From the NCBI GenBank assembly GCA_918219625.1, contig CAKJXT010000024.1, forward strand, positions 1-11,528: a stretch of 11,528 nucleotides of DNA. Reading direction: 5' to 3'. The notes below the pieces were generated by a model. That model was not told the origin of the DNA. It did no database searches and worked only from the letters and a program-made list of their open reading frames with translations. Numbering within the stretch: position 1 is the first letter of the stretch; each line of letters begins with the position of its first letter. This document shows, piece after piece, positions 6,277 to 11,528 of this stretch. The DNA is from Bacilli bacterium (GTDB lineage: Bacteria > Bacillota_I > Bacilli_A > RF39 > UBA660). The position numbers and the translations under genes were made by a program.

Positions 6277-7146
6277 ATGAGACTTAGTCGTGATTGGAAA
6301 GATTATAAATTAATTGATGCTGGTAATGGTGAAAAGTTAGAGAGTTGGAATGGTATTATTTTAAGACGTCCTGATCCTCAAGCTATGTGGCCTATTAACA
6401 GTGGTAGTGATTGGAAGCATGTTGATGGCTTTTATCATAGAAGTGATAAGGGTGGAGGATACTGGGATTTTTATAAGAAGTTAGATGATTATTGGACTGT
6501 TGATTATAAAAATTTAAAGTTTAAGGTTAGCCCTACTAATTTTAAACATACTGGTTTGTTTCCTGAACAGGCTGTTAATTGGGATTTTATGATGGATAAG
6601 ATTAAGGGTGCTGGAAGACCTATAAAGGTTTTAAATTTGTTTGCTTATACTGGCGGTGCGACTATGGCTTGTAGTAGTGCCGGAGCTATAGAAGTAGTTC
6701 ATGTTGATGCTGCTAAGGGTATGGTTGCTTGGGCTAAGGAAAATATGGAGTTATCTGGTTTATCTAATAATCGTATTAGATTTATTGTTGATGATTGTTT
6801 AAAGTTTGTATTGCGTGAGGCTCGTCGTGGTAATAAGTATGATGCAATTATTATGGATCCGCCTAGTTATGGAAGAGGTCCAAATGGTGAAGTTTGGAAG
6901 TTTGAAAATAATTTATATAATTTAATTACTGCTTGTATGGATATTTTGTCTGATGAACCTTTATTCTTTTTGATTAATGCTTATACTACAGGTATTTCTA
7001 GTACTGTCTTATATAATATTTTAAAGACTACTCTTGTTACTCGTTATGGTGGGGTAGTTGATGCAGATGAGGTAGGGCTTCCTATTGTTAATAATGATTT
7101 AATTTTACCTTGTGGTATTTGTGGAAGATGGCAGTCTAATGATTAA
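6277..7146 (+). CDS. Class I SAM-dependent methyltransferase, RlmI/RlmK-like (COG1092 family), probably rRNA-directed
   Basis: This is a 289-residue methyltransferase. Motif I, VLNLFAYTGGA (118-128), is the SAM-binding loop; HVDAA (142-146) is the acidic loop; VDDCLKF (171-177) and DPPSYGRG (194-201) are motifs III and IV. The HTGLFPEQ segment (91-98) just before the Rossmann core is a hallmark of this family. Members such as RlmI methylate 23S rRNA cytidine at C5, but those proteins are near 390-400 residues with an N-terminal PUA domain, which is absent here. The exact RNA target is therefore unknown. The gene overlaps the following pseudouridine synthase gene by 8 bases, which supports an RNA-modification role. 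The start is supported by GGTGA 6 bases upstream. Confidence 0.85.
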   Translation: MRLSRDWKDYKLIDAGNGEKLESWNGIILRRPDPQAMWPINSGSDWKHVDGFYHRSDKGGGYWDFYKKLDDYWTVDYKNLKFKVSPTNFKHTGLFPEQAVNWDFMMDKIKGAGRPIKVLNLFAYTGGATMACSSAGAIEVVHVDAAKGMVAWAKENMELSGLSNNRIRFIVDDCLKFVLREARRGNKYDAIIMDPPSYGRGPNGEVWKFENNLYNLITACMDILSDEPLFFLINAYTTGISSTVLYNILKTTLVTRYGGVVDADEVGLPIVNNDLILPCGICGRWQSND

Positions 7147-7783
7147 GATACTTTATGAAGATAATCATGTCCTTGTTGTGGTTAAACCGGTTAATATGCC
7201 TGTTTGTGAGGATAATAGTGGTGATTTAGATTTATTAAATTATTTAAAAGGTTATTTAAAGGAAAAATATAATAAGCCTGGTAATGTTTATTTAGGTCTT
7301 ATTCATAGACTTGATAGACCTGTTGGTGGTGTTATGGTTTTTGCGAAAACTAGTAAGGCTGCTAGTAGATTAAGTGATCAGGTTAGAACTGGTAAGGTTA
7401 ATAAAAGATATTATGCAGTTGTTTGTGGTAATTTATCTGGTTCTGGTGAATTACATGATAAGTTATTAAAGGATAGTAAAACTAATATGGTTCGTGTTGA
7501 TTCTTTGGGTAAAGAGTCTAGTTTAAAATATAACGTTTTATGGAATAAGAATAATTATTCTTTAGTTGATATAGAGTTAATAACTGGTAGATCTCATCAA
7601 ATTAGAGTACAGTTTTCTAGTAGAGGATATCCTTTGTTTGGTGATCAAAGATATAATAAGAATTCTAAAGTTGGAGAGCAAATTGCTTTATTTTCCTATT
7701 ATTTATCTTTTATTCATCCTATTACTCATGAGGTTATGGAGTTTAAGGAGGATATTCCTAATAGGTATCCATTTAAAATATAG
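7139..7783 (+). CDS. RluA-family pseudouridine synthase (short form, no S4 domain)
   Basis: This 214-residue protein is of the RluA type. The catalytic aspartate is Asp59 in IHRLDRPVGG (55-64). Other family blocks are LYEDNHVLVVVKPVNMPV (5-22), GKVNKRYYAVV, and TGRSHQIRVQFSSRGYPLFGDQRY near the C-terminus. Compared with RluD it lacks the N-terminal S4 domain, as in short RluA-like enzymes; the substrate (rRNA or tRNA) is not predictable. A GTG at 7112 would also open this frame, but the family normally begins at MIKILYEDNH, so I chose the ATG at 7139, with GGAAG at 7122-7126 as likely ribosome binding site. It overlaps the methyltransferase gene by 8 bases. Its TAG stop lies inside the terminator stem. 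Confidence 0.9.
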   Translation: MIKILYEDNHVLVVVKPVNMPVCEDNSGDLDLLNYLKGYLKEKYNKPGNVYLGLIHRLDRPVGGVMVFAKTSKAASRLSDQVRTGKVNKRYYAVVCGNLSGSGELHDKLLKDSKTNMVRVDSLGKESSLKYNVLWNKNNYSLVDIELITGRSHQIRVQFSSRGYPLFGDQRYNKNSKVGEQIALFSYYLSFIHPITHEVMEFKEDIPNRYPFKI

Positions 7784-7803
7784 ACATTTATTTGTCTTTT
7801 TTT
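7782..7803 (+). terminator. Intrinsic terminator overlapping the pseudouridine synthase stop codon
   Basis: AGACA (7782-7786) pairs with TGTCT (7793-7797) around TTTATT, followed by a T run to 7803 and more T-rich sequence. The stem is short (5 bp), and its first bases are the last two bases of the TAG stop. Confidence 0.6.
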
Positions 7804-7846
7804 ATTTATTTTTATTTGTTTGTATATTTTTTTAATTATTTTATAA

Positions 7847-7855
7847 TGATATAAT
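7847..7855 (+). promoter_or_regulatory. Extended -10 promoter of the AI-2E family gene
   Basis: TGATATAAT is a perfect extended -10 with no convincing -35. A second TATAAT (7842-7847) lies directly upstream and shares its last T. Transcription from the nearer one would start near 7862, leaving about 16 bases before the ATG. Confidence 0.6.
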
Positions 7856-7877
7856 ATAGTTAGATTGGGATGATTTT

Positions 7878-8933
7878 ATGGATGAGAAAAAATTGAGTTA
7901 TAGGTTATTAAATATTTTGCTTGTTTTAGGTATATGTTTTTTATTTTATAATACTTTGGGTTTATGGCATGATGTTATAGGTAAAATTATATCTATTGCG
8001 TCTCCATTTGCGATAGCTTTTGTTATAGCATATGCTTTATATCCTTTTTTACGCAAGTTACAAGAAAAAGGCGTTCGTAAGTCTTTGGCGCTTATTTTGA
8101 TGCTTGTTTGTATTATTGGTTTTATTATTATTTTAGTTTCTTTATTAATTCCAATAATTGCGAAACAGATTGGTGCATTTAGTGGATTTTTAATTACTTT
8201 TTTACAAGATATTTCCAGTAAGTATAATATTGATTTAAAATATATACAAGAAAATATTACAGATATTAATGCGATTGTTAATAATTATGGTAAGCCTATA
8301 AGCGATTTTTCTTTTTCATTTATTTCATCATTACTTAGTTTTTTAAGTAAGTTTATTATTTGTTTTATTTCTTCAATTTATTTCTTGATTAGTATGGATG
8401 ATATTAGATTTAAATTTAAGAAATACTTGATGAGAAAGAATAAAAAGACATTTAATTATTTTGCAAGACTTGATTATGAGGTTAGTCAATATTTTGTTGG
8501 ACTTGAAAAGTTTATAGTTATTCAATTTTTTGAGTATACTTTTGTTTATTTATTAATTGGACATCCTTATTATTTATTGCTTGGTATATTGTGTGCGGTT
8601 ACAACTGTTATTCCTTATTTTGGTGGGATATTTTCTAATATAATTGCTTGTGTTACAGCATTCTTTATTTCACCTAAGTTATTTATATTAACTCTTATAG
8701 TTACATTTATTTGTCCAAATATAGATGGATATATTATTTCTCCTCGTGTTTATGGTAAGACTAATAATATTCCAGCGTTAGCTAGTATATTTGCGGTATT
8801 TGCAGGTGGTATATTGTACGGAGTTGGTGGTATCATAATTGCCCTTCCTGTAACAATTATTTTAATTGCAACTTATAGATTTTATGAGGATGATATAAGT
8901 GATAAAATAGAAGAAATTAAGGTCAAAAAGTAA
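7878..8933 (+). CDS. AI-2E (UPF0118) family transporter
   Basis: This is a 351-residue integral membrane protein. Hydrophobic segments lie at about 10-27, 33-55, 69-96, 148-172, 212-262 (probably two), 264-285 and 300-333, with a long soluble loop at about 97-147, which is the UPF0118 layout. Family motifs are ALYPFLRKL (53-61) after the second helix, IPYFGGIFSN (245-254), and DGYIISPRVYGKTNNIPAL (283-301). Members are described as exporters of autoinducer-2 (TqsA) or as Na+/H+ antiporter-like proteins, but most Firmicutes paralogues have no proven substrate. The gene stands alone, with its own extended -10 promoter and a weak GGGATGA ribosome binding site (7867-7873). Confidence 0.88.
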   Translation: MDEKKLSYRLLNILLVLGICFLFYNTLGLWHDVIGKIISIASPFAIAFVIAYALYPFLRKLQEKGVRKSLALILMLVCIIGFIIILVSLLIPIIAKQIGAFSGFLITFLQDISSKYNIDLKYIQENITDINAIVNNYGKPISDFSFSFISSLLSFLSKFIICFISSIYFLISMDDIRFKFKKYLMRKNKKTFNYFARLDYEVSQYFVGLEKFIVIQFFEYTFVYLLIGHPYYLLLGILCAVTTVIPYFGGIFSNIIACVTAFFISPKLFILTLIVTFICPNIDGYIISPRVYGKTNNIPALASIFAVFAGGILYGVGGIIIALPVTIILIATYRFYEDDISDKIEEIKVKK

Positions 8934-8988
8934 TTTTTTTGATAATTAATTTCTTTTTTTTATAATTGTGTAAAGAAAAAGTTAAGAT

Positions 8989-9026
8989 AAAAATAAAAAT
9001 AGGACTATATATTTTTATTTTTTTTT
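8989..9026. terminator. A/T-only perfect hairpin before the unknown operon, possible weak terminator
   Basis: In the 130-base gap after the AI-2E gene, 8989-9001 pairs perfectly over 13 bp with 9010-9022 (A5-T-A5-T-A against its complement), with loop GGACTATA. The 3' arm continues into T up to 9026 and abuts the extended -10 of the next gene. It could be a weak terminator for the AI-2E gene, an UP-like A/T tract, or both. I see no other hairpin in this gap. Confidence 0.45.
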
Positions 9027-9034
9027 GTTATAAT
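9026..9034 (+). promoter_or_regulatory. Extended -10 promoter of the three-gene unknown operon
   Basis: TGTTATAAT is a perfect extended -10 with no -35 match at the right distance; the upstream DNA is an A/T hairpin. The start point would be near 9041, about 23 bases before the ATG at 9064. Confidence 0.65.
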
Positions 9035-9063
9035 ATTATTTAGAATAAGATAGGGTGGAAAAT

Positions 9064-9753
9064 ATGGATAGTGTAAGAGGAGTTTTATCTAAGCTTAAAA
9101 GAGGTTTAGATAGTGTTATTGATGAGTATAAAAAGTCTGTTTCTGATATTGAAAAAGAAGAGGACTTTATTCAAATATTAGGTGATGTTGTTAATTATAG
9201 TAAAAGTGATTGTTTGCTTTTACCTTTTTATGATGAAACTATTCTTTCTAGAGTTTTTGATAGGTTGTTTCCATCAAGTTCTTATATGAAGAAACTTAAG
9301 ACAGCTAGATATTTAATTGATGCGAGTAAGTCTGTTGATAAGAGTAATTTCTTACAATATAACAATGCTGTTAAAGATTTAGAGGAAATTAATGGTAAAC
9401 TTATTAAGATATATGATGAAATGCTTTCTAATGATAAGCTAAAAACTGATAAGGAAAATTATTTGAATAAGATTAATCTTTATTCTGATTTTGCTGTTAC
9501 TATTTCTGATGATGAGTTTACTGCAATTATTTCTGATATTGATTTGTTTCAAGAAATGGTTGAGTTGTGCAATTTCAAGGATGAAGAACTTAATATTTTG
9601 CTTAGCTGTGCTATTAAGTGCAATTTGAAGTTTTTAGATAGCAATGGAGTGATTACTACTGAGGTTCATTCTGATATTGCTGATATGAAAAGTGATAATG
9701 ATAAGATGCAAGAAGAAATTAATAATTTAAGTGATCTTCTTGAAACTGAATAG
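9064..9753 (+). CDS. Hypothetical acidic helical protein, first gene of the unknown operon
   Basis: I do not recognise this 229-residue protein. It has no signal peptide or membrane segment and looks cytoplasmic. It is rich in Asp, Glu, Lys and Ser and mostly helical. The N-terminal part (about 1-40) and the C-terminal tail (about 200-229, with heptad-like SDNDKMQEEINNLSDLL) have coiled-coil character. Prolines are almost absent outside a central LPFYDE and LFPSSS region. A GTG at 9055 also opens the frame, but the ribosome binding site AGGGTGG (9052-9058) overlaps that codon and sits 5 bases before the ATG at 9064, so I prefer 9064. The second gene follows 8 bases after the stop. Function unknown. 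Confidence 0.75.
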   Translation: MDSVRGVLSKLKRGLDSVIDEYKKSVSDIEKEEDFIQILGDVVNYSKSDCLLLPFYDETILSRVFDRLFPSSSYMKKLKTARYLIDASKSVDKSNFLQYNNAVKDLEEINGKLIKIYDEMLSNDKLKTDKENYLNKINLYSDFAVTISDDEFTAIISDIDLFQEMVELCNFKDEELNILLSCAIKCNLKFLDSNGVITTEVHSDIADMKSDNDKMQEEINNLSDLLETE

Positions 9754-9761
9754 GAGGCTTT

Positions 9762-11081
9762 ATGGAACTTAAAAATTATTTGGTTGAGATGCTTTCAAAT
9801 ATCATCCATGATAAGTTACAAATGCTTTCTGGTATTAAGGATGATATTAAAAAAAGTGAAGAGTATAAAAAGGTTGAGGAAAAATTTTCTGATTACAAGA
9901 ATATTGTAAATGTTGATGATGAAGAATTAAGAGGAGTTTTAGCTGCTATTTCTGATTCTGAGACGGCTGATGAAATTATTTCTAATATAGATATGATTAA
10001 AATTGTTATTAATGGTATGAATGATGGCCTTGATTTATCACTTGATGATAGCCAGGAAGAGTTATTAAAAGGTGTACATGAAACTATTGATAATTATTGT
10101 ACTTCTGCTTTTAATAAGAACAATGAAGCTAAGAAGAATTTAGAGGAGTTTATTTCTAAATGCAGAGAGTTAAGTCAAGAGATTGGTACTGGTGTTGTTA
10201 GAAGTGTTGATACTCTTGATGAGATATTTAAAGAGAATGATGTTCCTTTAGATGATATTATTAAGGTTAAATATGAGATTCTTCGTAATAATAGTAAGAA
10301 TTATAATATGGATCTTGATGGTCATGTTAAGGAGGAAGTTGATTTAAGGCTTGCTTTAAGGACTGTTGATATTGATTTAGATTCATTTAGTGATTCTGAA
10401 AAGAAGATTCTTGTAAGTTATGTTGATACTAAGAATATTGAAGAAATTTCTAATTATATAGTTTCTAATAATATAAATGTTAATAATTCTTTATTGTTTA
10501 TATTATTCTTATTTTCTTCTGTATCGAATTTAAAAGAAGTTATGGATTTATCTTCTAAGTACAATTTAAGTTTTAGTGAAATATATAAAATTCCAGGTAT
10601 ATTTATTTCTAATGAGAAGAAGGATCTTATTTCTACTATTGTTAGTGAAAATGAAGAAGTATCTAATTTGAAATATATTGGAACATATTTTGAATTGTTT
10701 AAAGAGAATATTTCTATTTTAGATAATAATGGTAAAGATGTTTCTACTATATTTAATAGTAATCCTCTTTCTATTATTGTTCCTGATATGTCTAAGAATA
10801 TAACTATTTTATCTAATATGGATATTTCTAATGAGATATTTGGTGTTGTTGTTATTAATCCATTTTTAGCTACTTCTATTTCGTCATTTTCTGATTGTGG
10901 TTTGAAAGAGTATCTAAATAATAATCCACTTAGACTTACTACTTCTTACTATAGGTTGAAATCTATTTCTACTAATATTATTCATGCTCGTAAGAATGGG
11001 AAACCTATATTTAGAAGTTTAAATGATAAGAAGAATTATTGGTTAACTAAGGATATTACAAGAAGTTCTGAGGTGATATAA
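9762..11081 (+). CDS. Hypothetical helical-repeat protein, second gene of the unknown operon
   Basis: I do not recognise this 439-residue protein. The N-terminal half (about 1-200) is acidic and helical with coiled-coil-like stretches (1-50, 100-145). The C-terminal half (about 225-400) contains units in which a helix pair ends in a proline-bearing segment: KIPGIFIS (Pro278), SNPLSIIV (Pro335), INPFLATS (Pro367), NNPLRLTT (Pro389). A unit such as NLKEVMDLSSKYNLSFSEI followed by that segment recalls mTERF-type alpha-helical repeats, but this is only a pattern judgement. It has no signal peptide; the hydrophobic LLFILFLFSS (244-253) is short and more likely a buried helix than a membrane span. 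The ribosome binding site AGGAGG (9752-9757) overlaps the upstream stop codon. The stop overlaps the next ATG (TAATG). Confidence 0.8.
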   Translation: MELKNYLVEMLSNIIHDKLQMLSGIKDDIKKSEEYKKVEEKFSDYKNIVNVDDEELRGVLAAISDSETADEIISNIDMIKIVINGMNDGLDLSLDDSQEELLKGVHETIDNYCTSAFNKNNEAKKNLEEFISKCRELSQEIGTGVVRSVDTLDEIFKENDVPLDDIIKVKYEILRNNSKNYNMDLDGHVKEEVDLRLALRTVDIDLDSFSDSEKKILVSYVDTKNIEEISNYIVSNNINVNNSLLFILFLFSSVSNLKEVMDLSSKYNLSFSEIYKIPGIFISNEKKDLISTIVSENEEVSNLKYIGTYFELFKENISILDNNGKDVSTIFNSNPLSIIVPDMSKNITILSNMDISNEIFGVVVINPFLATSISSFSDCGLKEYLNNNPLRLTTSYYRLKSISTNIIHARKNGKPIFRSLNDKKNYWLTKDITRSSEVI

Positions 11082-11389
11082 TGGATTTTTTGAAAAAGTA
11101 TAATATATCTGATGATGATATAAATATTATTGTTAATAACAACTATGATAATATAATTAATACTATTATCTTTAATAAGGATTCTGTTAGTGAGGTTATT
11201 GATTATTTATTATCAATTGGAATAGAGGAACCTACTTTAGCTCAGATGTTGTCTGATAGACTTGATCTTTTTATGAAATCTGTTGATGAGGTGAGGGATG
11301 CTTTTGATATGTTTAATATCGAAAACATGGTTACTATTGTTAATGATGATATTGCTAATCTTAAGTTTTTAAATTTTAAAAGAGATTAA
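11081..11389 (+). CDS. Hypothetical small helical-repeat protein, third gene of the unknown operon
   Basis: This 102-residue protein is not recognised. It appears to be built from related helical units: MDFLKKYNIS (1-10), IDYLLSIGIE (40-49) and RDAFDMFNIE (72-81) occupy equivalent places. The last two units share S-V-x-E-V at 35-39 and 67-71, a 32-residue period. This repeat style resembles the C-terminal half of the preceding protein, so the two may be structurally related or bind each other. The ATG shares a base with the upstream stop, and GAGGTG (11070-11075) is the ribosome binding site. The stop lies within a few bases of the IS3-family element end, and no terminator lies between, so the gene could have been shortened by the insertion. 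Confidence 0.72.
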   Translation: MDFLKKYNISDDDINIIVNNNYDNIINTIIFNKDSVSEVIDYLLSIGIEEPTLAQMLSDRLDLFMKSVDEVRDAFDMFNIENMVTIVNDDIANLKFLNFKRD

Positions 11390-11401
11390 TAAACTAGTCA
11401 A
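11373..11401 (-). promoter_or_regulatory. Possible hybrid outward promoter at the IS end
   Basis: On the - strand, TTGACT (11401-11396) and TAAAAT (11378-11373) are separated by 17 bp, each matching the sigma-A consensus at five of six positions. The -35 lies in the presumed IS terminus, and the -10 in the end of the third unknown gene. Transcription would run antisense to the unknown operon. In such an AT-rich region a chance match is possible. Confidence 0.4.
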
Positions 11402-11428
11402 TAAAAAGTAGACAGTGAAAAAGAGAGA

Positions 11429-11527
11429 TTAAAACCCTGATTCAATTTTATATTGAATTGGGGTTTTATAATCTAATGCATAGCTAGGTCTTTCATTATT
11501 ATAATAATTGATATATAATTTTATTAG
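11429..11527 (-). CDS. IS3-family transposase (integrase core, OrfB type), C-terminal fragment cut by window end
   Basis: On the - strand, 32 codons before a TAA (11431-11429) read LIKLYINYYNNERPSYAL followed by DYKTPIQYKIESGF. The I-x-x-Y-N-x-x-R-P-x-x-x-L-x-x-x-T-P pattern is the well-known C-terminal end of the DDE integrase domain in IS3-family (IS150-like) transposases. The catalytic residues lie outside the window. The gene enters from the right edge and converges on the unknown operon. Confidence 0.9.
   Translation of the reverse strand, partial: LIKLYINYYNNERPSYALDYKTPIQYKIESGF
11431..11467. terminator. Long hairpin over the transposase 3' end, probable bidirectional terminator
   Basis: Bases 11431-11446 pair with 11452-11467 over 16 positions (two T-G wobbles) around a 5-base loop. 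The outer stem is AAAACCC/GGGTTTT, so either strand ends the hairpin with four T. It covers the last codons and first stop base of the transposase, and it would also stop read-through from the three-gene operon, which has no other terminator. Confidence 0.65.
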
Positions 11528-11528
11528 A

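Larger units (their letters stand above)
11391..11528 (-). mobile_element. End of an IS3-family insertion sequence (rest outside window)
   Basis: A transposase C-terminus on the - strand (stop at 11431-11429) is followed by about 38 bases of A-rich sequence with AGTAGACAGTGAAAAAG on the + strand, which I take as the terminal inverted-repeat region. The exact tip cannot be fixed because the other end of the element and any target duplication are outside the window; I place it near 11391. Confidence 0.75.

Noticed and set aside
6264..6287. Seven-codon upstream frame (ATG GTG ... TAG) overlapping the methyltransferase start
   Set aside because: The predicted transcript starts at about 6266, after this ATG begins, and the bases are better explained as the GGTGA ribosome binding site.
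7638..7835. Open frame of 65 codons over the pseudouridine synthase 3' end
   Set aside because: It is out of frame with the real gene, and its hydrophobic tail comes from translating the T-rich terminator region.
1..11389. Use of a Mycoplasma-type code with TGA as tryptophan
   Set aside because: ecfT and truA both end with TGA exactly where the next gene starts, and tryptophans in conserved places are TGG.
9064..11389. A defence or toxin-antitoxin system
   Set aside because: No nuclease, protease, NTPase, toxin fold or antitoxin DNA-binding motif is visible in any of the three proteins, so naming a defence role would be a guess.
1..11528. CRISPR array, tRNA or rRNA genes
   Set aside because: I saw no regularly spaced direct repeats and no cloverleaf-like or rRNA-like sequence on either strand.

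Overview
The window is a strongly AT-rich bacterial chromosome segment. It has Firmicutes-type Shine-Dalgarno sites, the Firmicutes ECF-transporter/truA/rplM/rpsI neighbourhood, and near-consensus sigma-A promoters. TGA works as a stop codon: ecfT and truA both end on TGA inside 4-bp overlaps with the next gene, and tryptophan is read from TGG. That argues against a Mycoplasma/Spiroplasma code and fits an AT-rich Bacilli lineage close to the Mollicutes or Erysipelotrichia, probably a gut-type uncultured organism. The lineage is an inference from composition and gene order.

Region 1 (1-3367) is a tightly overlapping operon on the + strand. It holds the tail of EcfA1, then EcfA2 and EcfT (the shared energy module of an ECF vitamin/metal transporter), TruA (tRNA pseudouridine synthase) and a calcineurin-like phosphoesterase. 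Region 2 (3368-3894) is a small lipoprotein gene with its own strong promoter and an intrinsic terminator. Region 3 (3895-4937) is the rplM-rpsI ribosomal protein operon. It has a near-perfect promoter and a 5' leader that folds into a hairpin whose loop can form a pseudoknot with bases just upstream; I take this to be the L13 autoregulatory leader. In many Firmicutes truA is followed directly by rplM, so the phosphoesterase and lipoprotein genes look like an insertion into that order.

Region 4 (4938-8933) has three short transcription units separated by intrinsic terminators: histidine phosphatase + GNAT acetyltransferase; an RlmI-like methyltransferase + RluA-type pseudouridine synthase (two RNA modification enzymes, both without their usual accessory RNA-binding domain); and an AI-2E/UPF0118 family membrane protein. 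Most of these units start from an extended -10 element (TGNTATAAT) a few bases upstream of the ribosome binding site.

Region 5 (8934-11389) is an operon of three genes I do not recognise. Its products are acidic and helix-rich. The second and third carry repeat-like helical units that loosely resemble mTERF-type alpha-helical repeats. Region 6 (11391-11528) is the end of an IS3-family insertion sequence on the - strand: the last 32 codons of its transposase, a long hairpin over the transposase 3' end, and a possible outward promoter pointing back into the unknown operon. The unknown operon next to the IS is the best candidate here for something undescribed.
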